Shown piece after piece: positions 50,686-60,731 of a stretch of DNA of 64,000 nt (the first letter of the stretch is position 1; every line of letters begins with the position of its first letter). Location of the stretch: assembly GCA_028868305.1 (NCBI GenBank), contig JAGWUS010000003.1:1-64000 (forward strand), read 5' to 3'. The position numbers and the translations under genes were made by a program. Under the pieces are notes generated by a model that did not search any database, was not told where the DNA came from, and saw only the letters and a program-made list of their open reading frames with translations. This DNA comes from Burkholderiales bacterium. Lineage in GTDB: Bacteria; Pseudomonadota; Gammaproteobacteria; Burkholderiales; Burkholderiaceae_C.

Positions 50686-51708
50686 TTAATTTGCTATTGA
50701 ATTCGTAGCTGCTTGTGCACTATTCACGGGGGCTGCAAGCAGATTTCGGGCTGCAGTGCTGGCCGCGATCTGCCCGGACTGCACGGCGGCGGTCAGGGTG
50801 GGCAGCAGCGCACGCACGGTGGGGTCCTGTTTGAACGCCTGTTTGAGGCCGGCGTCGATGCGCTCCCACATCCAGGCCAGCGATTGCTGCCGGCGCCGGT
50901 TGTCGAACAGGCCATTGGCTTTCTGCAATGCCTGAAACTGCGACACCGCAGCCCAGAAGCGGTCCACGCCCTGCCCCTGCAGCGCGCTCAAACTGATCAC
51001 CTGAGGTTGCCAGTGCTTCGCATCATGGGGGTCGTTCGGATTGCCGTGCATGCCCAGCAAGCGCAGGCTCGATGTAATCTGCGCCTGCGCCCTGGTCGCG
51101 GCGTCAGCATCAATGTCGGCCTTGTTGATGACGACCAGATCGGCCAGTTCCATCACGCCCTTCTTGATTGCCTGCAGGTCGTCGCCCGCATTGGGCAACT
51201 GCATCAGGACAAACATGTCCGTCATGCCCTGCACCGCCGTCTCGCTCTGGCCCACGCCCACGGTTTCCACAATCACGATGTCGTAGCCCGCTGCCTCGCA
51301 GACCAGCATGGCCTCGCGCGTTTTCTCAGCCACGCCACCCAGCGTGCCGCTGCTCGGGCTGGGGCGGATATAGGCTTTTTCGTGCACCGACAAATGCTCC
51401 ATGCGTGTCTTGTCACCCAGAATGGAGCCACCCGACACCGACGAAGACGGATCAATGGTCAGCACCGCCACGCGGTGGCCCTGCGCAATCAAGTACAGGC
51501 CAAGGGCTTCAATAAACGTGCTCTTGCCCACGCCCGGCACACCGCTGATGCCCAGCCGGAACGACTTGCCGGTGTGGGGCAGCAGCGCTGTCAAAAGCGC
51601 GTCGCCCTGCGCGCGGTGGTCCGCCCGCGTGGACTCCAGCAGGGTGATGGCTTTGGCCATGGCACGGCGCTGGGCCATGGGGGTGCCGTGAATGATGGCG
51701 TCAAACAC
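50686..51708 (-). CDS. meaB: MeaB/ArgK G3E GTPase, mutase chaperone
   Basis: GTPase guarding methylmalonyl-CoA mutase and its cobalamin. GTG at 51708 (340 residues) is favoured because GGAGG stands 6 nt before it; it overlaps the PIN/NYN stop. Walker [10 protein letters not shown], switch [28 protein letters not shown] and base motif NKADID are present. The last ~18 residues ([18 protein letters not shown]) are encoded within or beside repeat copy f, so this tail is probably a late addition. Confidence 0.92.
   Translation of the reverse strand: MFDAIIHGTPMAQRRAMAKAITLLESTRADHRAQGDALLTALLPHTGKSFRLGISGVPGVGKSTFIEALGLYLIAQGHRVAVLTIDPSSSVSGGSILGDKTRMEHLSVHEKAYIRPSPSSGTLGGVAEKTREAMLVCEAAGYDIVIVETVGVGQSETAVQGMTDMFVLMQLPNAGDDLQAIKKGVMELADLVVINKADIDADAATRAQAQITSSLRLLGMHGNPNDPHDAKHWQPQVISLSALQGQGVDRFWAAVSQFQALQKANGLFDNRRRQQSLAWMWERIDAGLKQAFKQDPTVRALLPTLTAAVQSGQIAASTAARNLLAAPVNSAQAATNSIAN
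50693..50740 (+). repeat. Intergenic palindromic repeat, copy f, overlapping meaB end
   Basis: GCTATTGAATTCGTAGC, then TGCTTGTGCACTATTC, then ACGGGGGCTGCAAGC. This copy lies within the 3' coding end of meaB (stop at 50686-50688), read antisense to the gene. It is the copy most like copy a. Confidence 0.8.
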
Positions 51709-52315
51709 CGACAACCTCCAAGTCACCACCGTAGTGCACCTTCTGGCCCTCGATAGTTAGCAGCTTGCGCTTCTCCAGTTGCGCCATGACTTCATGAATC
51801 GTCGCCTCGTCCAGCCGTTCTGCAAAAACAGCTTTCGTTAATGTGTTGGCAAGCTTTTTTTGCGTAGATGGTCGATTTTTAGGCCGCTCCTTCAGCCAGC
51901 GTACCGTGGCCTGCACCTGTTCCGGAAGCGTGTTGGCCTGAAAGCGCTGCAACATGGGTACGTCGTTCAAGTTACCCCACTTCGCGGCCCGCTTCAGAGG
52001 CTTGTTGATATGCTCCAGAAGCGGGTCGTAATCACGGTCCTTCGCAATGACGTGAAAGTAGGCTTCAGGCATTTGGCAACATAGGCGCCCCAAATGAAAT
52101 GCCAAGTGCATGTCCAATGCGTCCTTGCCAGCTTGCGCTACGCGTACATATTCAGCCTTGCTCCCCAGTTTCTGCATACCGTCCACCAAAGCAAATGGTA
52201 GTTTGCTCTGCTGTGGCCCCACAAAAACTAGCACCAGAACATCCTCTAACGCCAAGGCAGGTAGGACATCTGGTTGGACGTTTTCATAGTCGATCAGAAA
52301 AACTTGGGTCTTCAT
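51701..52315 (-). CDS. PIN/NYN-like domain protein with C-terminal winged helix
   Basis: Not assigned to a named family. The 204-residue protein starts [18 protein letters not shown]; an Asp in a hydrophobic strand followed by N is typical of NYN/PIN nucleases. Further acidic residues in [16 protein letters not shown] and [15 protein letters not shown] (about 63-105) complete a likely metal site. Residues about 150-195 look like a small winged helix. The ATG overlaps vapC by 4 nt and the stop overlaps meaB, so it is translationally coupled with the toxin-antitoxin genes. Probable RNase. Confidence 0.7.
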   Translation of the reverse strand: MKTQVFLIDYENVQPDVLPALALEDVLVLVFVGPQQSKLPFALVDGMQKLGSKAEYVRVAQAGKDALDMHLAFHLGRLCCQMPEAYFHVIAKDRDYDPLLEHINKPLKRAAKWGNLNDVPMLQRFQANTLPEQVQATVRWLKERPKNRPSTQKKLANTLTKAVFAERLDEATIHEVMAQLEKRKLLTIEGQKVHYGGDLEVVGV

Positions 52316-52710
52316 GCTGCCCAGTTCTCCAGCTTCAAACCATCGACACGCTCGAACTCGCGGGTGTTGTTGGTGACCATGGTGGCATCCAGGGCAAGGG
52401 CCTGGCAGGCCAGCAGCAAGTCTCTTTCACCTATACGTTGGCCCTTCGCTTCCAGAGTCTTACGCACATTGCCATACACCCAGGCTGCATCCTGATCCCA
52501 GTCCAGAATGGGAAATTTCGATAGAAAGTTCTCAAGCTTTGCTCGTGCATCTGCACGGGTACTTTTTGCAATACCAAAAGCCAACTCAGCCACCGTCACC
52601 GTAGAAATGGCAAGCGATTCCCGACCAACCCGAATCAAACGCTGCAACACCTGCGTGGGTTGCTCGTTGATGATGTAGATGCAGATGTTGGTGTCGAGCA
52701 GATGAATCAT
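52312..52710 (-). CDS. vapC: VapC-type PIN-domain toxin ribonuclease
   Basis: The 132-residue PIN protein has the catalytic acidic residues: D6 in MIHLLDTNICIYI, Glu in TVAELAFG (about 44), Asp in IGERDLLLACQALAL (about 97) and the late ATMVTNNTREFERVDGL. VapC toxins cleave tRNA or rRNA when freed from VapB. It overlaps vapB by 4 nt and the PIN/NYN gene by 4 nt. Confidence 0.92.
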   Translation of the reverse strand: MIHLLDTNICIYIINEQPTQVLQRLIRVGRESLAISTVTVAELAFGIAKSTRADARAKLENFLSKFPILDWDQDAAWVYGNVRKTLEAKGQRIGERDLLLACQALALDATMVTNNTREFERVDGLKLENWAA

Positions 52711-52967
52711 GGGAGCAATGACCCACGATCAGATTGCGTCCACTCGTCGGCGCGTTCCAGTTTGAAATCAGGTTCAAACGCCGCCACAGCCGCCAAAACT
52801 TGCTGTGCCCATGCAGCTTTGTCGAGCTTGGGACGCAGGATCACCGCGTCGCCCTGCCGCTCAATGGTGACTTCGCTAGTGGCAAACCGAAACGCCTTGG
52901 GCAGGCGAACAGCCTGACTGCGTCCCGTGGTGAAAATTTTGGCGGTATCGACGGTTGCGGTGCTCAT
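52707..52967 (-). CDS. vapB: VapB-type antitoxin, AbrB fold
   Basis: ATG at 52967 gives 86 residues with AAGGAGTCTGAC before it; an upstream start at 53036 would run through the operator palindromes. N-terminal AbrB/SpoVT DNA-binding fold (KIFTTGRSQAVRLPKAFRF, about 10-28), C-terminal helix with FEPDFKLERADEW to bind VapC. It should bind the palindromes upstream and repress the operon. Confidence 0.9.
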   Translation of the reverse strand: MSTATVDTAKIFTTGRSQAVRLPKAFRFATSEVTIERQGDAVILRPKLDKAAWAQQVLAAVAAFEPDFKLERADEWTQSDRGSLLP

Positions 52968-53002
52968 GTCAGACTCCTTGGCACGATAGATACCGAAAGT
53001 AT

Positions 53003-53016
53003 ATATCAATTGATAT
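53003..53016. promoter_or_regulatory. Palindrome upstream of vapB, site 1
   Basis: Perfect 14-bp palindrome ATATCAATTGATAT, 36 nt before the vapB ATG. Together with the site at 53023 it forms an operator-like pair sharing TATCAA/TTGATA half-sites, suited to VapB/VapBC autoregulation. Confidence 0.6.
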
Positions 53017-53022
53017 GTATCT

Positions 53023-53036
53023 TTGATATCTATCAA
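53023..53036. promoter_or_regulatory. Palindrome upstream of vapB, site 2 (also exact FNR-box match)
   Basis: TTGATATCTATCAA matches TTGAT-N4-ATCAA exactly and lies 56 nt before the vapB ATG, 8 nt from the mutase stop. It could be an Fnr site, but its half-sites repeat those of the first palindrome, so a VapB operator is the likelier reading. Confidence 0.5.
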
Positions 53037-53043
53037 TTGCCAT

Positions 53044-55218
<2,175 letters not shown>

Positions 55219-55300
55219 GGTGAAGTCCGTTCGGCAGTGTGGCAACCGTGTGGTGATTGGCCACTTTTTGATGGCGACGAGTTTACATTATTTATAATTA

Positions 55301-55322
55301 TTCATTCAAAATATGGATTGAA
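55301..55322. promoter_or_regulatory. Dyad in the mutase-GntR divergent gap
   Basis: TTCATTC-N8-GATTGAA, arms matching at 6 of 7 positions, in the AT-rich gap between the mutase start (55218) and the GntR gene (55340). It lies 18 nt before the GntR ATG, a placement that suits GntR self-repression and control of the mutase. Confidence 0.45.
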
Positions 55323-55339
55323 GCTTACAATTCCTGCCC

Positions 55340-56011
55340 ATGTCCGCATTAATGTCCGATATCCGCCCGAGTGGCTCCTTGTCGCACCGCGCCTTGTACG
55401 AGGAAGTGGCCGAGTTGCTGCGCCACCGTATTTTCAAGCGCGAGCTGGATCCCGGCAGCTGGATTGACGAACTGAAGATTGCCGAAGAACTGGGCATCAG
55501 CCGCACCCCCCTACGCGAAGCGCTCAAGGTGCTGGCCGCGGAAGGCCTGATCACCATGAAGGTACGCCGCGGCGCCTATGTGACCGAGGTGTCCGCCCAG
55601 GACCTGTCCGATGTGTACCACCTGCTCAGCCTGCTCGAAAGCGATGCTGCCGGCGTGGTGGCTGGCAAGGCCACCAAGGACGAACTGAAAGAACTGCAGG
55701 ACCTGCACCATGCCCTGGAAGCAGCCGCCAGACCCGGCCAGGAAGACGCAGACCAGTTTTTTGCCATCAACGAGCGCTTTCACATGCGGCTGCTGGAAAT
55801 TGCCAACAACCGCTGGCGCGACCAGATGGTGGCCGACCTGCGCAAGGTGATGAAGCTCAACCGCCACAACTCCCTGCTGAAGTCCGGGCGCATTGCCGAG
55901 TCGCTGGCCGAGCACCGCGCCATCATGGAGGCCCTGGCCGCACAGGACGCACCACTGACCCGGGAACGCATGCAACAGCACTTTGCCAACGGCCTCGAAG
56001 CGGCGGCCTGA
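55340..56011 (+). CDS. GntR-family (FadR-type) regulator
   Basis: The 223-residue protein has an N-terminal winged helix (about 15-80: LYEEVAELLRHRIFKRELDPG, LGISRTPLREALKVLAAEG) and an FCD/VanR-type all-helical effector domain with probable metal/acid ligands (about 95-220). It is divergent from the methylmalonyl-CoA mutase, which suggests it controls propionyl-CoA metabolism through the shared gap; the effector is unknown. Confidence 0.88.
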   Translation: MSALMSDIRPSGSLSHRALYEEVAELLRHRIFKRELDPGSWIDELKIAEELGISRTPLREALKVLAAEGLITMKVRRGAYVTEVSAQDLSDVYHLLSLLESDAAGVVAGKATKDELKELQDLHHALEAAARPGQEDADQFFAINERFHMRLLEIANNRWRDQMVADLRKVMKLNRHNSLLKSGRIAESLAEHRAIMEALAAQDAPLTRERMQQHFANGLEAAA

Positions 56012-56023
56012 GCGGCGCAAAAC

Positions 56024-56072
56024 GCTATTAATTTAATAGCTAGATGTGCATATGAATAAAGGGCTAGCGCCC
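56024..56072 (+). repeat. Intergenic palindromic repeat, copy g
   Basis: The cleanest copy: GCTATTAATTTAATAGC, then TAGATGTGCATATGAAT, then AAAGGGCTAGCGCCC. It lies between the convergent stops of the GntR gene (12 nt away) and dusA (adjacent). Both the AT-rich stem and the GGGCTAGCGCCC stem are near-perfect palindromes. Confidence 0.85.
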
Positions 56073-57068
56073 TTATTCATTCAAAATACTGGCAGCCCGA
56101 TGGTCATGGGCTTGCGCCATCACCTCGCGTGCCGGCAAGCCTTTCAGACGGTGGTCGCTCCACACCTGGCGCCAGCGCCGGGCACCCGGCTGGCCGTGGC
56201 GCAAACCCAGCATATGGCGCGCAATGGAATACCAGGGCGTGCCGTGCGTAGCGGCCTCGCGTTCCATATAAGCCACCATCTGCGCTTCGATGCTGTCCCG
56301 CGTCGCCTCGGACGGGGGCGCTCCGTAAAACTGGGCATCCCACTCGGCCAGCCAGAACGGGTTGTGGTACGCCTCGCGGCCCAGCATCACCCCATCAACC
56401 TGCTGCAAGTGCGTAGCAACCTGTGCACTGGTGGTGATGCCACCGTTGATGGCAATGGTGAGGTGGGGAAAGTCCTTCTTCAGCTGGTACACCATGGCAT
56501 AGCGGAGCGGGGGTACCTCGCGATTTTCCTTGGGTGACAACCCCTTGAGCCAGGCATTGCGCGCATGCACGACAAACACCTTGCACCCCGCGTCCGCCAC
56601 CGTGCCCACGAAATCCCGCACAAAGTCATAGCGCTCTTCCTTGTCAATGCCAATGCGGTGCTTCACCGTGACCGGAACGTCCACCGCATCCACCATGGCT
56701 TTGACGCAGTCCGCCACCAGCGGTGCCTCGTTCATCAGGCAGGCGCCAAAGGCACCGCGCTGCACCCGTTCACTGGGGCAGCCGCAGTTGATGTTGATTT
56801 CGTCGTAACCCCATTCCTGGCCAAGTCTGGCGCACTGCGCCAGGTCGGCGGGCTCGCTACCGCCCAGCTGCAGGGCCACCGGATGTTCTTCCACATTGAA
56901 ACGCAGGTGGCGCGGCACATCGCCATGGATCAGCGCGCCCGTAGTCACCATTTCGGTGTACAGCAGCGCGTGCTTGCTCAGAAGACGATGGAAATAGCGG
57001 CAGTGTTTGTCCGTCCAGTCCATCATCGGCGCCACGGAAAGGCGCCAGGGATTGGATTCAGGGGACAC
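56073..57068 (-). CDS. dusA: tRNA-dihydrouridine synthase A
   Basis: FMN enzyme reducing uridines 20/20a in tRNA. GTG at 57068 gives 331 residues whose N-terminus NPWRLSVAPMMDWTDKHCRYF matches DusA; the open frame continues to 57701 but overlaps the membrane-protein gene. Substrate motif NINCGCPSERVQRGAFGACLM contains the catalytic cysteine of DusA (about residue 96-106), and FMN binding VFVVHARNAWLKGLSPKENR is also present. The start codon is not certain, as no clear RBS is visible. The stop abuts repeat g. Confidence 0.9.
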   Translation of the reverse strand: MSPESNPWRLSVAPMMDWTDKHCRYFHRLLSKHALLYTEMVTTGALIHGDVPRHLRFNVEEHPVALQLGGSEPADLAQCARLGQEWGYDEININCGCPSERVQRGAFGACLMNEAPLVADCVKAMVDAVDVPVTVKHRIGIDKEERYDFVRDFVGTVADAGCKVFVVHARNAWLKGLSPKENREVPPLRYAMVYQLKKDFPHLTIAINGGITTSAQVATHLQQVDGVMLGREAYHNPFWLAEWDAQFYGAPPSEATRDSIEAQMVAYMEREAATHGTPWYSIARHMLGLRHGQPGARRWRQVWSDHRLKGLPAREVMAQAHDHRAASILNE

Positions 57069-57091
57069 GGCGAACGGGATTTTGCATGGTT

Positions 57092-57769
57092 TCAGGTGGC
57101 GCACCAGGGAGCGGTATTGTGCACCAGCCCCATCCACAGCGCCCAGCCTGAACTGGCAGCCAGAGCAGCACCGGCAAGACGCATTCCCCAATCTCCACTG
57201 CCCGGGCCGCCACCGCGCAGCTTGAGCCACAGCCAGGGTGCCGCCGTCATGGTGATGCTGGTACCTAGCGCAAACAACGCCATGACTAGGGCCCCATCCA
57301 TCGGGCCTCCAGCCATGGCAGCCACCAGCAAGGCCGAATACAGCAAACCACAGGGCAACAGCGCCCACAAAATCCCCAGAACCAGTGGAGCACCGCCGGA
57401 ACTGGCGCCCAGTGCCTTGGCTTTGGCCCAAAGACTCCGCCCTGCCGCCTCCAGCCAAACCGGTTGCCGGGCCTTGAACAGAAGAACCAGTCCAAGTAGT
57501 GCAGCAGCCACATGAAACAGGGTCCACACCGGGCGCAATGCAGCCGATTGGATGGTGAGCCAGCCCAAGCCCTGCATCGACGCTGCCGCCAGGCCTCCCA
57601 GCAGGGAATAACCGACGATGCGTCCAGCCTGAAAGCTCAGTAACGCGAAATTCTTGCGTGGGCCTGCTGCCTGACCCAGGCCAGCACAAGCCGCGCCGCA
57701 CATGGCTACGCAGTGGGGGCCTCCCGCCAGCCCCATGAGAAGCGCAGTGAGCGCCAGTGAAAATTGCAT
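57092..57769 (-). CDS. DsbD_2/TauE-like membrane protein
   Basis: The 225-residue inner-membrane protein has about six hydrophobic segments and the signature LMGLAGGPHCVAMCGAACAG (about 11-30), with the His-Cys-X2-Met-Cys pattern of DsbD_2-type proteins often linked to copper delivery or cbb3 oxidase maturation. It is between hemN (9 nt upstream) and dusA, close to the cco genes, which supports a role in oxidase biogenesis. Confidence 0.8.
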   Translation of the reverse strand: MQFSLALTALLMGLAGGPHCVAMCGAACAGLGQAAGPRKNFALLSFQAGRIVGYSLLGGLAAASMQGLGWLTIQSAALRPVWTLFHVAAALLGLVLLFKARQPVWLEAAGRSLWAKAKALGASSGGAPLVLGILWALLPCGLLYSALLVAAMAGGPMDGALVMALFALGTSITMTAAPWLWLKLRGGGPGSGDWGMRLAGAALAASSGWALWMGLVHNTAPWCAT

Positions 57770-57778
57770 CCGGGGATG

Positions 57779-59173
57779 CTAAATGATCTTGGAAAACTTG
57801 GCGCGCGTGCGGTCGGTTTGCAGGTACTTGTCAAACACCATTGCAACGGCCCGGACAAAAAACCAGCCCTGCGCAGTAACCTGGATACCCTGTCCGTCCA
57901 CCACCACCATGCCTTGCTCCTCCAGAGGCTGCAAGGCTTCTATTTCCTTGGCGAAGTAGGTACGGAAATCGACCAGGTAGGCCAGATCAACAGACTCAAA
58001 AAGCACATGCCCCTGGCACATCAGCGCCATGATGACGGCACGGCGCACCAGATCATCGCGCGAGAGGGCCAGACCGCGCACGATGGGAAATTTTCCGTTG
58101 TCCAGTGCGTCGTAATACTCCTCCAGTGTCTTCGCATTCTGGCTGTAAGTAGCACCAATGCGGCCGATGCTGGATACGCCCAGAGCAATCAGGTCACAGT
58201 CGGGCTGCGTGCTGTAACCCTGAAAATTGCGATGCAAGCGCCCCTGGCGCTTCGCAACCGCCAAGGCATCGTCCGGCAGCGCAAAGTGATCCATTCCCAC
58301 ATACACATAGCCGGCCGCCATAAAGGCAGCCAAAGAACGGGACAACATGGAAATCTTGGCTCCCCCCGTGGGCAACTCCACAGTCGCAATGCGGCGCTGG
58401 GGCTTGAAGCGCTCCGGCAAGTGTGCGTAGGCATACAGCGCAATACGGTCGGGGCGCAGCTTGGCCACCTGAGCCAAAGTGCGATCAAATGACTCGGGGC
58501 TTTGCTTGGGCAGGCCGTAAATCAGGTCTACATTGATGGATTCGAAACCGCGCGCACGGGCCGCTGCGACCAACGCAAATACCTGCTCTGCCGGCTGCAC
58601 GCGGTGCACCGCTTTCTGCACGGCAGGGTCAAAATCCTGGACTCCAAAGCTCAGGCGGTTAAAACCCAACTCCGCCAGCGTATCGAGCCGCCCGGCATCC
58701 ACCGTACGCGGGTCCACCTCAATCGAATACTCGCCGCCGGGTGTAAAAGCAAAGTTGCGACGCAGCATGGCCATGAGTTCGCGCAACTCATCGTCTGACA
58801 GAAACGTGGGGGTTCCGCCACCCAGGTGCAACTGGCTAACCACCTGCCCACTGCCGATGCGCTGGGTGTGCAGGTCCACCTCACGGCTCAGGTAGCGAAG
58901 GTATTCAGCTGCCTTGTCGTGGTGCTTGGTAATGATCTTGTTGCATGCGCAGTAATAGCACAGCGATTCACAAAATGGAATATGGATATAGAGTGAAAGC
59001 GGCAACGCCAGCGCGGCCGCACCGCTGCGACGCTGCGTCAAGGCCTGGGCATAGTCATCGGCCGTAAATGCCTCGACAAATCGGTCTGCGGTCGGGTAAG
59101 AGGTGTAACGCGGACCAGATACGTCATATCGGCGCAATAACTCATCGGTGACAATTTCGGTTCCAGCACTCAT
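57779..59173 (-). CDS. hemN: Oxygen-independent coproporphyrinogen III oxidase (dehydrogenase)
   Basis: Radical-SAM enzyme for anaerobic heme synthesis. ATG at 59173 (464 residues; the 59218 start is unsupported) begins MSAGTEIVTDELLRRYDVSG. The radical-SAM site is PFCESLCYYCACNKI (C-X3-C-X2-C, about 74-81), with HLGGGTPTFLSD next. The C-terminal HemN domain is complete. An exact FNR box lies 53 nt upstream, so induction at low oxygen is expected. Confidence 0.95.
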   Translation of the reverse strand: MSAGTEIVTDELLRRYDVSGPRYTSYPTADRFVEAFTADDYAQALTQRRSGAAALALPLSLYIHIPFCESLCYYCACNKIITKHHDKAAEYLRYLSREVDLHTQRIGSGQVVSQLHLGGGTPTFLSDDELRELMAMLRRNFAFTPGGEYSIEVDPRTVDAGRLDTLAELGFNRLSFGVQDFDPAVQKAVHRVQPAEQVFALVAAARARGFESINVDLIYGLPKQSPESFDRTLAQVAKLRPDRIALYAYAHLPERFKPQRRIATVELPTGGAKISMLSRSLAAFMAAGYVYVGMDHFALPDDALAVAKRQGRLHRNFQGYSTQPDCDLIALGVSSIGRIGATYSQNAKTLEEYYDALDNGKFPIVRGLALSRDDLVRRAVIMALMCQGHVLFESVDLAYLVDFRTYFAKEIEALQPLEEQGMVVVDGQGIQVTAQGWFFVRAVAMVFDKYLQTDRTRAKFSKII

Positions 59174-59225
59174 GAAAACTCCATTACAGGCTGCACGAAT
59201 GTGCCCGAAGTCGGTCAAAGTCTAT

Positions 59226-59239
59226 TTGATCTGTATCAA
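59226..59239. promoter_or_regulatory. FNR box shared by hemN and fnr
   Basis: TTGATCTGTATCAA, an exact TTGAT-N4-ATCAA match, exactly midway between the hemN ATG (59173) and the fnr ATG (59292), 52 nt from each. One site could activate hemN and self-regulate fnr. Confidence 0.8.
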
Positions 59240-59291
59240 GTACCAAGAAGGTGGGTACACTTGCAATTGACTTGAATCAGGGGACACAATT

Positions 59292-60095
59292 ATGTTCGAC
59301 CAGGCAGCCAAGCTCAACCACTCCAGCCACAACCACGCCCCTATCCCCATCAAGCCTGCCTGCGAGACTGTGGAGATGCATCCACACGCCATCAAGATTG
59401 CGTGCTCAAACTGTAATTTGCGTGAACTGTGTATGCCCCTGGGACTGACCTATGAGGAACTGGAACGTATTGATGATGTGGTTGCCAGCCGTCGCAAAAT
59501 CAAACGCGGAGCCACCCTGTTTCGCAACGGGGAGAAGTTCACCAGCCTCTACGCCATCCGTACGGGCTTCTTCAAAACTTGCGTTGCATCGGAAGACGGC
59601 CGCGATCAGGTGACAGGTTTTCAAATGGCTGGCGAAATCGTTGGTCTTGATGGCATCGTCAACGAACACCACACCTGTGACGCCGTCGCACTCGAAGATG
59701 CGGAAGTGTGTGTGATGCCGTTCGACCGCATCGAAGAGTTATCGCGTGAAGTCAATGCGCTACAGCGGCATGTGCACAAGATCATGAGTCGCGAAATCGT
59801 GCGGGAAAACGGTGTCATGCTGCTGTTGGGCAGCATGCGCGCAGAAGAGCGTCTGGCAGCTTTCCTGTTGAACCTGGTGCAGCGCCTGCATGCCCGCGGT
59901 TTCTCCCAGTCCGAACTGGTACTGCGGATGACACGTGAAGAAATCGGCAGCTATCTCGGATTGAAGCTGGAGACTGTGAGCCGCACCTTCTCGAAATTTG
60001 TGGAAGATGGCGTTGTCGAAGTGAAGCAACGCCATGTACGAATCCTGAACACGGATGCACTCAAGGACATCGTGAACCCGAAGGTCTGCGACTGA
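59292..60095 (+). CDS. fnr: FNR/Anr oxygen-sensing transcription regulator
   Basis: Global regulator of the aerobic-anaerobic switch. The 267-residue protein has FNR cluster cysteines C38, C41, C47 (ACSNCNLRELCMP) and the central C140 (DAEVCVMP), so it should bind an O2-sensitive [4Fe-4S] cluster. The recognition helix LGLKLETVSRTFSKF has the FNR ETVSR residues. It lies next to the cco operon and hemN, both classic FNR targets. Names used in related bacteria include anr and btr. Confidence 0.94.
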   Translation: MFDQAAKLNHSSHNHAPIPIKPACETVEMHPHAIKIACSNCNLRELCMPLGLTYEELERIDDVVASRRKIKRGATLFRNGEKFTSLYAIRTGFFKTCVASEDGRDQVTGFQMAGEIVGLDGIVNEHHTCDAVALEDAEVCVMPFDRIEELSREVNALQRHVHKIMSREIVRENGVMLLLGSMRAEERLAAFLLNLVQRLHARGFSQSELVLRMTREEIGSYLGLKLETVSRTFSKFVEDGVVEVKQRHVRILNTDALKDIVNPKVCD

Positions 60096-60120
60096 CATCG
60101 CTCTCTTTAGAGCAAGGGGG

Positions 60121-60411
60121 CTAGGAAGCGCCCTGTTTGGGGCAGCCATCCGGCCTATCGTCTTGCGGCAATGGGCAGCGGTTCACTTCAAAGGGTGACA
60201 GGGCCAGCAGCGTGGTGAGTGCACCACTGAGGCTGGTGACCAGCCAGAAGACAAAGAACGACACGGTATAGATGCCTTGACGGGAGAACTCCAGCTGGTG
60301 GCCAAACCAGTGCATGTCCTCGGGGTCCACCATCGAGAACACCAGCATCTCGATTACGCCCGCCATCAGAAAGGCTGGCCAGACAATCCACATCAATCGT
60401 TGCTTCAACAT
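60121..60411 (-). CDS. Small membrane protein downstream of ccoH
   Basis: Function not known. The 96-residue protein has two hydrophobic segments (about 7-27 and 47-69) and a Cys-containing polar tail (NRCPLPQDDRPDGCPKQ). It follows ccoH by 38 nt and converges with fnr. Its place suggests an oxidase-related accessory role. Confidence 0.6.
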   Translation of the reverse strand: MLKQRLMWIVWPAFLMAGVIEMLVFSMVDPEDMHWFGHQLEFSRQGIYTVSFFVFWLVTSLSGALTTLLALSPFEVNRCPLPQDDRPDGCPKQGAS

Positions 60412-60449
60412 GGTGAACCTCCCTGTGGATGGTTGCGATTACGCAAGAT

Positions 60450-60722
60450 TTATGGCGTCTTGGGGTTCGACTTTACCCCTGTCTGGGCGTGGTTACGTGC
60501 CTGAACTGCCGGCGCCAGACTGGTGGGGTTATCGGCCAGCGTTTTGTTGATTTCGATACCCTTGCGGTAGTAATCTTCATCCACTACGGGATCTTTTCCT
60601 TTGACGGCCAGATAGAGTGTGATGAAACTGGCGACCACAACAATGGCAGGCCCAGCGATGACCAGCCAGACATGCCCAAATCGCCACCAGGCGGGTTTGG
60701 AAAGAGTATCAGTTTGAGACAT
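60450..60722 (-). CDS. ccoH: CcoH/FixH-family oxidase assembly protein
   Basis: The 90-residue protein has a single membrane segment (WLVIAGPAIVVVASFITLYL, about 19-38) and the FixH motif DPVVDEDYYRKGIEINKTLAD (about 44-64). FixH-type proteins help assemble the cbb3 oxidase. This one is shorter than many, lacking the large periplasmic domain. It is 9 nt after ccoG. Confidence 0.87.
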   Translation of the reverse strand: MSQTDTLSKPAWWRFGHVWLVIAGPAIVVVASFITLYLAVKGKDPVVDEDYYRKGIEINKTLADNPTSLAPAVQARNHAQTGVKSNPKTP

Positions 60723-60731
60723 GAAGAATCC

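Noticed and set aside
57069-57701. N-terminal extension of dusA
   Set aside because: Overlaps the membrane-protein gene in another frame; DusA homology starts at about 57050.
60102-60115. GCTCT-CTTT-AGAGC hairpin after fnr
   Set aside because: Short stem with no T-run; too weak to call a terminator.
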